Shown here one piece after another: positions 7,365-14,489 of a stretch of 20,257 bases of DNA. A model generated the notes under the pieces. It did no database searches. It was given only the letters and a program-made list of their open reading frames with translations, and was not told the DNA's origin. The DNA comes from JBBRLA01 sp038231615 (GTDB lineage: Bacteria; Myxococcota_A; Polyangia; Palsa-1104; JAEUJZ01). Each line of letters opens with the position of its first letter. Positions within the stretch are counted from its first letter, which is position 1. The DNA is taken from NCBI GenBank assembly GCA_038231615.1, contig JBBRLA010000067.1:1-20257 (forward strand), in the 5' to 3' direction. The translations under genes and the position numbers were made by a program.

Positions 7365-7393
7365 TTGACACGCACTCGCCTGTTCAGTAGCCT
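7365..7393 (+). promoter_or_regulatory. lexA promoter
   Basis: A perfect TTGACA (7365-7370) and TAGCCT (7388-7393) are separated by 17 bp. Transcription would start near 7400, giving a leader of about 23 nt that contains the AGAGGTG ribosome binding site. Confidence 0.65.
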
Positions 7394-7406
7394 GCCATTA
7401 GTTCAG
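7382..7406 (+). promoter_or_regulatory. Probable LexA operator: two GTTCAG sites
   Basis: GTTCAG occurs at 7382-7387 and 7401-7406, 19 bp apart, one touching the -10 box and the other at the start of transcription. GTTCAG is the conserved core of the LexA box reported for Myxococcus xanthus. The flanks fit that consensus only partly. The position suits autorepression of lexA. Confidence 0.5.
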
Positions 7407-7422
7407 GCGACAGAGGTGCGAC

Positions 7423-8280
7423 ATGCTTCGACATAGCGACCAGGTATCCACACCGACGGAAACAGGCCCCCAAGAGGTCCCACAGGCGCAGCACGGGAAC
7501 GGACGCCAGCGATCTAAATTGGCGAAATTGCCCAAGCTGGTGCATTCGGCGGCGACGCCGGATTCGGCGGCGAGGCCGGCACCGACTGCCCACAAGGCCA
7601 GGTCGGCGGTGGTGGTCCTGACGGACAGGCAGCAGCAGGTGCTGGACTTCATCGGCGAGTCGATCCACGCGCGGGGCTACCCCCCTACCCTGCGGGAGAT
7701 CGGCGAGAAGATGGGCATCCGGTCGACCAATGGGGTGAACGACCACCTCAAGGCGCTGGAGAAAAAGGGCTTCCTGCACCGGGAAGACCTGAAGTCCCGG
7801 GCGCTGCGGCCGATCTACATGGGCGGCGGCATCAACAGTCTCGTCGGAGGCGCTTATGCCCGGGGGAACCTCGAGGCCAACGACAACACAGTGGCGGTGC
7901 CCCTGGTCGGGCGGGTGGCGGCAGGCCAGCCACTGCTGGCGACCGAGCAGCACGAGGACTCGGTGCGCATCGACCGGTTCTTCCTGGGGCACCACCGGGA
8001 CGTGTTCGCCCTTCGGGTGCAGGGCGACTCGATGATCGAGGCCGGCATCTTCGACGGAGATTTCATCTTCGTGCGCAAGCAGCCGACCGCCCACCCGGGG
8101 GAGATCGTCGTGGCCATGATCAACGATGAGGCCACGGTGAAGTACTTCCACCCCGAAGCCGATCAGATCGTCTTCAAACCGGCCAACCACACCATGCAAC
8201 CGATCGTGGTGCACAAGCGCGACTTCAAGCCGGTGAACCTGCTGGGCACGGTGGTGGGAATTTACCGCCGGATGATGTAG
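7423..8280 (+). CDS. lexA: LexA repressor, SOS response regulator with N-terminal extension
   Basis: LexA binds operators of DNA-damage genes and cleaves itself when RecA filaments form. The DNA-binding domain starts near residue 66 (LTDRQQQVLDF), with the recognition region near REIGEKMGIRSTNGVNDHLKAL's position (91-112). The Ala-Gly cleavage site is A167-G168 in VAAGQP. The catalytic Ser203 (GDSM) and Lys240 (ATVKYF) are present, so the protease should work. At 285 residues it is about 65-80 longer than usual because of an Ala/Pro/Lys-rich extension before the domain. The start at 7423 is backed by AGAGGTG and by the promoter. GTG codons at 7609 or 7612 would give a normal-length LexA but lack a clear ribosome binding site. 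An 18-bp tandem duplication lies in the extension. Confidence 0.93.
   Translation: MLRHSDQVSTPTETGPQEVPQAQHGNGRQRSKLAKLPKLVHSAATPDSAARPAPTAHKARSAVVVLTDRQQQVLDFIGESIHARGYPPTLREIGEKMGIRSTNGVNDHLKALEKKGFLHREDLKSRALRPIYMGGGINSLVGGAYARGNLEANDNTVAVPLVGRVAAGQPLLATEQHEDSVRIDRFFLGHHRDVFALRVQGDSMIEAGIFDGDFIFVRKQPTAHPGEIVVAMINDEATVKYFHPEADQIVFKPANHTMQPIVVHKRDFKPVNLLGTVVGIYRRMM
7544..7579 (+). repeat. 18-bp tandem duplication in the lexA extension
   Basis: ATTCGGCGGCGACGCCGG is followed directly by ATTCGGCGGCGAGGCCGG, differing by one base. The duplication is in frame and adds six residues. Confidence 0.85.
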
Positions 8281-8335
8281 CTCCCGTGGCGGTAGCAGTG
8301 GCCGATTCTCGGGCTCCTGATATACGTTAAAGGAT

Positions 8336-10318
8336 ATGGCAGTATCCACACGCGAGAAGAGGGCCCGGCTCCTGGCTGCGGGCCTCTTCTCCGTAGGGCT
8401 CCATGTCTTCGTGGTGCTGCCCTTCGGGATCGCCCGCCTGCTGCGGGTCCCGGACCAGACAGTGGAGATCTCCTACCTGTCGGAAAGTGAAGCCGAGGGG
8501 CCCGGCGCGGTGCCGGACACTTCGGCGGTCGAGCCGCCTGACGACCCCAGGAAGAAACCCGACGAGAAGAAGAAAAAACCGCCGCCGGAACGGGTCGAGC
8601 GGGACAAACCCAAGGAAAAAGTAGAAGAAAAGCCCCAGCCGCCGGAGTTCGTGGTCATCCCCAACGCGCACCTGAAGATGGTGGACCAGGACCAGTTCCC
8701 CGACGAGCAGGACAACCCGGACGCGCACTACCTGGCGCAGAACAACCACCGCGCTGCCAAGGAGACCCGGGCCACAGAGACCAACCTCCTGCGCAACCAG
8801 GCGGGCGAGAAGATGGCCTCGGAAAGCGACCAGAAGAAGCCGCAGCCGGGCGACAAGGACCAGAAGATCGCCGAGTTGCAGGACCGCCCCGGGGCCAAGG
8901 ACAAGCTGCCGGTGCAGAATCTCAACTCGCAGTCGCAAAGCGGCACCCTGGCCATGCGGGACGTGGTGCCGCCCACCAAGGACAACCGTTCCGAAGACGT
9001 GCAGCGGGACGGCATCGAGGTGCAGGAGCCGGGGGTGGGGCCGCTGCCGATGGCGCGCAACGGCAAGGCGGAAGCGGAACCGCAGAGCAGCGGAAAGCCG
9101 CGGCTTGACTTGGCGTACGACGACTACGACCGCATCGTCGGCTTCGACGTGGCGCAGAAGGAACGTCAGGAGGCGCTGGCGCAGCGCTCCCACACGCCTG
9201 GGCGGTGGGACAAGGTGCAGCAGAAGATGGCGATGATGCGATCGTCGCTGGAGAATTTTACCCCGACGGTGCAGCCGGGGAACCAGAGCGAGCTGGGGAC
9301 GCGCAAACACCCCTTCGCGGCGTACCTGGCGACGATGCACCGGCAGATCCACAAGTTCTGGGGCTTCGGCTTCCTGCAAGACCTGGAGTTCCGGCCGAAC
9401 AGCGCCTATGCGGATTACAATCTGGTGTCGGACATCGAGATCACGCTGAAGCCGGACGGGACGGTGGACAAGCTGATCATCGCGCGACCCTCGGGAAATG
9501 CGGCCTTCGACGCGGCGGCGATGGACGCGGTGATGTCGGCTGCGCCCTACCCGGAGCCGCCTTCGAGCATCAAGAGCCGCGACGGCAACGTCTACATCAA
9601 CTGGCCCTTTCACCGCGACGGACGGCAGTGTGCCACCGACTTCGTCGAGCCGCACATCCTGACCATTCCGCCCAAGCCGGGAACGGCCCCGTCTTCCGGG
9701 GGACAGCGGCCGGCCGTGGCCCAGAAGGAGCCGTCGCGCCCCTCGCTGGCGCCGGGCCCGACTTCGGCCGGGCTGATGGGGCGAAATGGCAAGCTGGCCC
9801 GGGGCGGCGGAGAATCGCCGGGCGGTGGGGAAGCGGGGAGTGGCGGAGAATCGCCGGGCGGCGGAGAATCGCCGGGCGGCGGGGAAGCGGGGGGCGGCGG
9901 GGAAGCGCATGGGAGCGGGGAAGCGCATGGGAGCGTGGAGCCAAAGGCTGGATCGGGACCGGACGTGCCCGATGGGGCCAAGACCGTGGCGCGGCAGTGG
10001 CTGGCCAAGTATTCGCAAGGGGAGGTGCGCTGGCTGGCTGGATTGTCCGCCACGCCCTTCTCCGCGGGCAACACCACCGTGGACGGCAAGGAAGGGCTGC
10101 TCAGCCTCTACCGGCAGATGGTCGGAGAGAACGACAAGCGCACCGGCACTCTGAGTTTTTACACGCCCAAAGAGATCCGCAAGAAACTCGGCCACCTGCC
10201 CGCGGGCGGCGATGAAGACGGGATGATGTTCGCCATGCTGCGCAGCGGCTCCACCGACTTGGTGCTCATCCTGACCCAGGTGGACAAGGGCTGGCGCGTG
10301 GTCGGCATCGACCGCTGA
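8336..10318 (+). CDS. TonB C-terminal domain protein with extra C-terminal domain
   Basis: The 660-residue protein is built like an energy transducer. It has an N-terminal inner-membrane helix (about 11-32), then a Lys/Pro/Glu-rich periplasm-spanning region (65-105). A long hydrophilic segment follows, then a TonB-C domain (about 335-425) with SDIEITLKPDGTVDKLII and AAMDAVMSAAPYPEPP. Unlike standard TonB it continues with a Pro-rich linker, a GGGES/GGGEA repeat (490-531) and a folded domain (about 545-660) that could be NTF2-like; that last call is weak. TonB-C proteins of this type in Myxococcota often have roles other than iron uptake. AAAGGA stands close to the ATG. The stop is 2 bp from the stop of the convergent SpoIID gene, with no terminator between. 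Confidence 0.85.
   Translation: MAVSTREKRARLLAAGLFSVGLHVFVVLPFGIARLLRVPDQTVEISYLSESEAEGPGAVPDTSAVEPPDDPRKKPDEKKKKPPPERVERDKPKEKVEEKPQPPEFVVIPNAHLKMVDQDQFPDEQDNPDAHYLAQNNHRAAKETRATETNLLRNQAGEKMASESDQKKPQPGDKDQKIAELQDRPGAKDKLPVQNLNSQSQSGTLAMRDVVPPTKDNRSEDVQRDGIEVQEPGVGPLPMARNGKAEAEPQSSGKPRLDLAYDDYDRIVGFDVAQKERQEALAQRSHTPGRWDKVQQKMAMMRSSLENFTPTVQPGNQSELGTRKHPFAAYLATMHRQIHKFWGFGFLQDLEFRPNSAYADYNLVSDIEITLKPDGTVDKLIIARPSGNAAFDAAAMDAVMSAAPYPEPPSSIKSRDGNVYINWPFHRDGRQCATDFVEPHILTIPPKPGTAPSSGGQRPAVAQKEPSRPSLAPGPTSAGLMGRNGKLARGGGESPGGGEAGSGGESPGGGESPGGGEAGGGGEAHGSGEAHGSVEPKAGSGPDVPDGAKTVARQWLAKYSQGEVRWLAGLSATPFSAGNTTVDGKEGLLSLYRQMVGENDKRTGTLSFYTPKEIRKKLGHLPAGGDEDGMMFAMLRSGSTDLVLILTQVDKGWRVVGIDR
9803..9928 (+). 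repeat. Seven-unit 18-bp tandem repeat within the TonB-C gene
   Basis: The units begin GGCGGCGGAGAATCGCCG and vary to GGCGGCGGGGAAGCGGGG and GGGAGCGGGGAAGCGCAT. Each unit encodes six residues of the type GGGES(P) or GGGEA(G/H). The array is in frame with residues 490-531, between the TonB-C domain and the last domain, so copy-number changes would alter only linker length. Confidence 0.9.
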
Positions 10319-10320
10319 TC

Positions 10321-11958
10321 TCAGTAAAACCGGCGCAGCCGGGCCCCGGGATAATAGTGATCCAGGATCTGCCGGTAGGTCGCCCCCGACTCGCCCATCC
10401 CCATGGCACCGTACTGGCACAGGCCCACGCCGTGGCCATGCCCCGCCCCGGTGATCTCCAACGCCAAAAGCGCGTCCCCCCGGGCGTCCTTGATGGGCAG
10501 GATGCTGATGAGCGAACTTTTCAGCCCGCCCAGCACCCGGCGCACCTCCAGCTCGGTGTGGATGTCCCTGCTGCCGGTGCTGCCGACGATGCGCAGCCCG
10601 ACCACCCGCCCGGAGGCGCCGCGCTTCAGTACCTCCACGTCCCGCAACGTGCCCAGCGGCCCGGTCTTGCCCAGGATGGTTTCCGCCGACACCCGCACAT
10701 TCCAGCGGTACGCCGACTGCGCCCCCTTGGGCCGCGCGCAGTAGGGCCGCGGCTCCTCCCCTGGGCCCCGTGCAAGGAACGCCAAAAGGTCCGCCTCGCC
10801 GATGCGCCCGGCGAAACGGGGAAGTTGCCCCACCTCGCCCAGATCCAGCCGTCCTCGCAGCACCGGGTCGGGCCGCGTCCCCCACGCCTGGTCGTTGTCC
10901 TCGGTGTGCCCGCCGCAGGACGAGCTGTACACCGTGTCCACCAGCGTCTCCGCCGCCGGCGACCCGGTGACCAGAAGCTCCCCCCGGGTGGCCAGCACCG
11001 CCTGGGTCGCCCGCGGCGACTCTTGCCCGGCGCCGGCGTAGACCTGACAATGGGTGCTGGCGCACAGACGATACGGGTCGCCCAGGTGCCGCGCCCCGAG
11101 CTTGGCCAGAAGCTGGTTGCGCGCCGCCACCGCCTGGGCCTTCAGCGCCTCCAGCGGTGCCGAGGGGAGCATCTCGGCCGGCACCAGCCCGAAAAGCAGG
11201 CGGTCCTCCGACACGGCGTTCACCACCGCCAGCGTCCCGTTCTTGTCCAGCGTGATGTAGATCTGCCCAAAATAGCTCTTGCCCGGCGGATCCACCCGGA
11301 GGGTCCCGTCCGTCTTGCTCGGCGCGAACCACAGCACCCCGTCGTTGCGCAGCACCGTGCCGTGCTCGTCTTTTGCCTCGACCATCCCTTGGGGCCGGGT
11401 GACCAGCTCGGTATAGACCCCGGTGTCCACATGATAGCGTTCGCCAAGGGCCCGCGCCTCCTTCTGCGCCGCGCCCAGCTCGTCGTGGGGCGCCACCGTC
11501 AACTGGAGCTGCCGCGCGTCGATGACCTCGCCGCGGATGCCGAAGATCGACCCCAACTCGAAGGTCCTGGGGGCGTAGCCGCGCTCGCGCCACTGCCGCC
11601 CTTCTTCCTGCAACCGCTCGGACTCCGACGCCGGGGCCCGTCCGACCACCACGGGGTAGCGCTCCTTCGATGCCTTGCCGGGCTGGGCCAGACGGACCTT
11701 CCAGTCCTGCCCGGCGGACAGCTCGGCCCCCATCTCGCCATCCGGCAGCACCCGCATGCTGCCGTGCAGCCGCACCTCCGCCAGCCCCTCGACCAGACGC
11801 ACCGTCGCCAGAGGCAGCCCTTCCCGGGTCAGGGTGAGCTGCGGCGAGTAGAGCACCCGCAGCTTGTCTGCCCCGGACAGCTCGTCCGCGTCGGCGGAAG
11901 ACCGGGCGAGAAGCGCCGCGACAAGGGCCACGGCCGTGCAAAGGCGTCGGCGGGTCAC
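10321..11958 (-). CDS. SpoIID/LytB domain protein, probable exported peptidoglycan hydrolase
   Basis: The 545-residue protein begins with a signal sequence (residues 1-24, CTAVALVAALLA core). The SpoIID domain occupies about 250-545. It contains LVPAEMLPSAPLEALKAQAV with the likely catalytic Glu262, the LCASTHCQVY Cys pair (299 and 304), SSSCGGHTED near 345-354, and the closing GHGHGVGLCQYGAMGMG. In Bacillus, SpoIID is a lytic transglycosylase acting on stripped glycan strands. Homologues in non-spore formers probably trim peptidoglycan in the periplasm. The start is a GTG in a GTGA overlap with the stop of the CPBP protease gene; this fixes it against the longer in-frame reading. Residues 25-250 form a long N-terminal part of unclear fold. 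Confidence 0.85.
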   Translation of the reverse strand: MTRRRLCTAVALVAALLARSSADADELSGADKLRVLYSPQLTLTREGLPLATVRLVEGLAEVRLHGSMRVLPDGEMGAELSAGQDWKVRLAQPGKASKERYPVVVGRAPASESERLQEEGRQWRERGYAPRTFELGSIFGIRGEVIDARQLQLTVAPHDELGAAQKEARALGERYHVDTGVYTELVTRPQGMVEAKDEHGTVLRNDGVLWFAPSKTDGTLRVDPPGKSYFGQIYITLDKNGTLAVVNAVSEDRLLFGLVPAEMLPSAPLEALKAQAVAARNQLLAKLGARHLGDPYRLCASTHCQVYAGAGQESPRATQAVLATRGELLVTGSPAAETLVDTVYSSSCGGHTEDNDQAWGTRPDPVLRGRLDLGEVGQLPRFAGRIGEADLLAFLARGPGEEPRPYCARPKGAQSAYRWNVRVSAETILGKTGPLGTLRDVEVLKRGASGRVVGLRIVGSTGSRDIHTELEVRRVLGGLKSSLISILPIKDARGDALLALEITGAGHGHGVGLCQYGAMGMGESGATYRQILDHYYPGARLRRFY

Positions 11959-12599
11959 GCCTCCATCTGCCTCCGGACGATGTCCTGCAGGTTCAGGTAG
12001 TTCACCGTGAAGTGGATGGCGATCGGCCCGAGCAGGTCCCCCATGCCGACGTAGACCGAGCCCAGAAGCAGGCCCACCCCCAGGGACGAGATCGTCCAGG
12101 GCAAAAAGCGCACCCCCGGGCCGATGTGCAGGAGGCCGAAGACCATGGACGATCCGAGGATGGCGAAAAAGGTCCCGGCAAAACCCGGCAGCACCGCCTG
12201 CATGTGGCTCAGAAGCGCCCCGCGGAAGAAGCACTCCTCCCCGACGGAGGAGGCCAGGGCCAGCAGCAAGATCTCCTGCCCGTCCAGCGGGCCGAGGCGG
12301 TGGCGGAACTCGTTGTGCAGCATCCGCGCCCAGGCGTAGCGTTCCTGGACGACGCGGGTCAGCAGCACCACCAACAGGCCGATGGCGATGCCGATGCCCA
12401 GGCTGCTGACCAGTTGGCCCATGCCATAGGACGGGTGGGCGCCGACCCTTGCCGTCGACGAGGGAGAATAGATGAAGATATTGGCCTGACCGCGCAGGGC
12501 CCCCCAGGCGACCGCCGTGGCAGCAAGGATGCCGTAGAACGAGACGATCAGGCCGGAGCGGCTCAATCGCGGCGCGCGTGGCGTCGGTGGAAGTCGCAC
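11955..12599 (-). CDS. CPBP family intramembrane metalloprotease
   Basis: The 214-residue membrane protein has about six hydrophobic segments and the three signatures of the CPBP (CAAX protease and bacteriocin-processing, PF02517) family. These are EECFFR (Glu121, Glu122, Arg126), FGLLH (His158) and HFTVN (His196, Asn200). These residues form the metal site within the membrane, so the enzyme looks active. Bacterial members process peptides or give immunity to bacteriocins; the substrate here is unknown. The start is a GTG at 12599 without a ribosome binding site. TATACT ends 8 nt before it, which would suit a leaderless message. It is followed, with a 4-nt overlap, by the SpoIID gene. Confidence 0.85.
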   Translation of the reverse strand: MRLPPTPRAPRLSRSGLIVSFYGILAATAVAWGALRGQANIFIYSPSSTARVGAHPSYGMGQLVSSLGIGIAIGLLVVLLTRVVQERYAWARMLHNEFRHRLGPLDGQEILLLALASSVGEECFFRGALLSHMQAVLPGFAGTFFAILGSSMVFGLLHIGPGVRFLPWTISSLGVGLLLGSVYVGMGDLLGPIAIHFTVNYLNLQDIVRRQMEA

Positions 12600-12607
12600 A
12601 GTGTTTC

Positions 12608-12613
12608 AGTATA
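12608..12613 (-). promoter_or_regulatory. -10 box for the CPBP-SpoIID operon
   Basis: TATACT (5 of 6) lies 8 nt before the GTG start. The best -35 candidates at 16-18 bp match only 2 of 6 positions. The element sits just beyond the T-run of the tRNA terminator. Confidence 0.35.
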
Positions 12614-12635
12614 ACCGCTGTCGGGGAAGAGCACG

Positions 12636-12690
12636 AAAAAAAGGCCGGGTCGCGCGCCCACATGATGTGGAGTGAGTGCGATACCCGGCC
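12636..12690 (-). terminator. Terminator of tRNA-Leu
   Basis: On the minus strand GGCCGGGT (12690-12683) pairs with ACCCGGCC (12650-12643) and is followed by seven T (12642-12636). The 32-nt loop contains a second small hairpin, CCACAT/ATGTGG. The stem begins directly after the tRNA 3' end. Confidence 0.8.
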
Positions 12691-12692
12691 GG

Positions 12693-12776
12693 TGCGAAGG
12701 GGGGGAATCGAACCCCCACGAGATTGCTCCCGCTAGCCCCTCAAGCTAGTGCGTCTACCAGTTCCGCCACCATCGC
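12693..12776 (-). tRNA. tRNA-Leu (anticodon GAG)
   Basis: The 84-nt class II tRNA starts GCGATGGTGGCGGAAC and has the D-loop ACTGGTAGACGC. The anticodon arm is CTAGC-TTGAGGG-GCTAG with GAG, and a long variable arm (GAG/CTC stem) follows. The T arm is GGGGG-TTCGATT-CCCCC and the discriminator base is A. It should read CUC and CUU. CCA is not encoded (CCG follows). The acceptor stem has a T-T mismatch at pair 5-68. Confidence 0.95.
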
Positions 12777-12852
12777 TTAATTCCATCGTTCTTTGTCGCC
12801 GATCTCATTCGCCGTCATCGTTCTGGCTGTCATTTCGTGCGGCAGGGGGATA

Positions 12853-12881
12853 GTTATTCTCAGGACGTGGGGCGATGTCAA
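12853..12881 (-). promoter_or_regulatory. tRNA-Leu promoter
   Basis: On the minus strand a perfect TTGACA (12881-12876) is followed after 17 bp by AATAAC (12858-12853, 4 of 6). Transcription would begin about 70 nt before the tRNA. Confidence 0.6.
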
Positions 12882-12906
12882 GGGGTGCAGCCGGGGCCCT
12901 CGTGAA

Positions 12907-13479
12907 TCACTCGGATGCACCTTCTTCTGCCGCTTGCTGGGCCAGGCGCTCGAAGGCCGCAAGCAGCTCTTTGGCATGGCGGCCCAGGTAGGCCCTGATC
13001 TCCTCCTCATCCACGCCCACCTTGCATAGCTCGATGAGGTCCACCTGGTCCTTGCGGCGGTTGGCGCGGAGCTTCATATAAGCCAGCGCCCCGATGGATA
13101 CGATTCGCACCTGACCAGGTTGTGACGTCAGCTCCTCATCGAGGAATGGCGCATCCGGGAAGTTGATGGCGTCCACGGCCACCGCGCCCACCTGAAAAGG
13201 CACCCGCGAAGTCACCATCGGCCCGTGGTGTTCGAAGGCCTCATCGCCCACCAGGAAGTCCACGTCCTGGGTGGCTCGAGCCCATCCATGGGCGCCGACC
13301 GCCAGGTCCCCACAGATGGCATGCCGGATGCCAAGCCGATCCAGCTCGGTCATGGCCGTCTTCAGGGCTTCGGCGACCCGGGAAGGGACTGCCGACAGGG
13401 CCGCCTCCAAGTCTACGCCGGGCCGACGCGTTCGTGTCATCAGCGCGACCTGAGGTCGCACCAGAACCCTCTTGACCAT
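12907..13479 (-). CDS. Nucleotidyltransferase-fold protein (AbiEii / DUF6036-like)
   Basis: The 190-residue protein has the signature region of minimal nucleotidyltransferases: CGDLAVGAHG near residues 56-65, then ARATQDVDFLV near 67-77. Asp72 and Asp74 are the likely metal ligands. IGALAYMKLRA with RKDQVDLIEL near 128-150 is also typical of this fold. The usual GG before the helix is GD here. Relatives act as toxins or resistance factors, but no antitoxin gene is adjacent. The start is uncertain: ATG at 13479 gives the longest product and ATG at 13440 a shorter one, and neither has a good ribosome binding site. The gene sits in an accessory patch next to a toxin-antitoxin pair and gene remnants. 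Confidence 0.75.
   Translation of the reverse strand: MVKRVLVRPQVALMTRTRRPGVDLEAALSAVPSRVAEALKTAMTELDRLGIRHAICGDLAVGAHGWARATQDVDFLVGDEAFEHHGPMVTSRVPFQVGAVAVDAINFPDAPFLDEELTSQPGQVRIVSIGALAYMKLRANRRKDQVDLIELCKVGVDEEEIRAYLGRHAKELLAAFERLAQQAAEEGASE
13445..13459. promoter_or_regulatory. 15-bp palindrome at the nucleotidyltransferase 5' end
   Basis: GCGACCT-G-AGGTCGC is a perfect palindrome with 7-bp arms. It falls just upstream of the second possible start (13440), where an operator could lie. If translation starts at 13479 it is coding. Confidence 0.3.
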
Positions 13480-13544
13480 GTCCGCACCCTACGCCGCAGG
13501 ACGGTAGGCGTCAATGTTCAGCGCCCCGTCTACCGAATAGATGG

Positions 13545-13849
13545 CACGGGCCGCGGTGCGATCAGCGCCGACCACTCAGCCCCCCTGTCCCTGCCCTGGC
13601 ACACCGCCCGCTGGCACGACTGGCATCTCTCCGGCCCCGACATTGCCTGGACCTTCGAGCACTGCCCAGTCCTCCGACCCGCCGGCCACGTGGACCTCCT
13701 GTCCCCTGCGCGCATCGTCGTCGTCGCCCCCGTCCCCGATGCCGCGCCCGCCGCTGCCTTGCTGCCCAGGCTGCGCGAGGCCCTGCTGCGCGTCTCGCCC
13801 GGCGCTGTGCGCCCTGGTGAAGGACCGCGACGACCTAGAGCAGCTCTGA
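13545..13849 (+). pseudogene. Unrecognised gene remnant, frameshifted
   Basis: One frame reads with protein-like character (WHDWHLSGPDIAWTFEHCP, then VDLLSPARIVVVAPVP and LLPRLREALLRVSP). It then loses sense, and another frame supplies a natural-looking end (ALVKDRDDLEQL, stop at 13849). I take this as the C-terminal part of a broken gene with a frameshift near 13800 and no start. The family is unknown. Confidence 0.3.
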
Positions 13850-13861
13850 GCCAAGCTTGCG

Positions 13862-14155
13862 TCAGCGCCGTTGGTGCCAGTATGTCGGGCGTCGCTTGGA
13901 GTGGGCCACCGCGATGATGCGGATCGTGTCTTCCATGATCCGATAGAAGATGAGGTACGGGAAACGGTGTATCTGAACACGGCGGGTATTCCGGTCACCA
14001 ACGGGCCAGCGTGATGGAGCGTCCTCGATCCGCGTGACTGCCCGATCAAACTCGGCCTGGAACTCTCGGCCCAGTAGCACGCTCCGGTTGCGATACCAGT
14101 GGATGGCGTCCAGGAATTCCTGGCTCGCCTCTGGGTGCATCTCAGTCCTTGGCAT
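13862..14155 (-). CDS. RelE/ParE-family toxin
   Basis: The 97-residue protein has the family pattern HPEASQEFLDAIHWY near the N-terminus, GREFQAEFDRAVTRIEDAP in the middle, RFPYLIFYRI, and the C-terminal IRIIAVAHSKRRPTYW. RelE-type members cut mRNA in the ribosome, and ParE-type members poison gyrase. The sequence resembles the ParE-like plasmid stabilisation group, but I cannot decide between the two. The start at 14155 (MPRTEMHPEAS) overlaps the antitoxin gene by 14 nt; the ATG at 14140 is an alternative. The longer in-frame reading upstream lies in the antitoxin gene and is ignored. Confidence 0.88.
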   Translation of the reverse strand: MPRTEMHPEASQEFLDAIHWYRNRSVLLGREFQAEFDRAVTRIEDAPSRWPVGDRNTRRVQIHRFPYLIFYRIMEDTIRIIAVAHSKRRPTYWHQRR

Positions 14156-14393
14156 GGAAGAGGGCTTCGCCGGCCGCACGGACCTCTGACCAGGGAATGG
14201 CTTTGGCCACCCCTCGGTCCAGCTCATCGGCGCGCCTTTCCGCCTCGGCCATCCAGGCAGCCTCGATCTCGTCGTTCGAGGCTGCCTCCTCTTCCGTTCC
14301 CAGGGTCTGCAGGAGACTCTCGATGAGGCGAATGCGGTCCTCTTCCGAGAGGGCCGAGGCCGCCGACAGGATCGTCTGAGCTTGGTGACTCAT
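14142..14393 (-). CDS. Antitoxin of the addiction module (PF09720-like)
   Basis: The 83-residue acidic protein contains LSEEDRIRLIESLLQTL near residues 15-31, typical of the putative addiction-module component family that pairs with RelE/ParE toxins. IEAAWMAEAERRADELDRG follows (about 42-60), and the C-terminal part probably wraps around the toxin. It precedes and overlaps the toxin gene, the usual order. No strong ribosome binding site is visible before the ATG at 14393, and longer in-frame readings upstream are not supported. Confidence 0.85.
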   Translation of the reverse strand: MSHQAQTILSAASALSEEDRIRLIESLLQTLGTEEEAASNDEIEAAWMAEAERRADELDRGVAKAIPWSEVRAAGEALFHAKD

Positions 14394-14470
14394 ACGAGAA
14401 GAGTAGCCTCGGTTCAGGTCCCGCGCAAGGAACGAGTCCAGCGGCGTGACAGAGTTGCGGGGTGCACCAG

Positions 14471-14485
14471 GAAGGGCTACCCTTC
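14471..14485. other. Perfect short hairpin
   Basis: GAAGGG-CTA-CCCTTC lies between the antitoxin gene and a decayed gene, followed by TTTC. It may be a weak terminator on the plus strand or part of the old gene's leader. Confidence 0.35.
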
Positions 14486-14489
14486 TTTC

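Noticed and set aside
9803..9928. CRISPR array
   Set aside because: The units are 18 bp, contiguous without spacers and in coding frame.
8327..11941. A 1204-residue minus-strand open frame
   Set aside because: It runs antisense to the TonB-C gene and out of frame with the SpoIID gene. The composition is Arg/Gly/Ala-rich filler with no domain, as expected from GC-rich DNA.
10321..12663. A single 780-residue SpoIID protein
   Set aside because: The part upstream of 11958 is the wrong frame of the CPBP protease gene, and the GTGA overlap gives a natural start.
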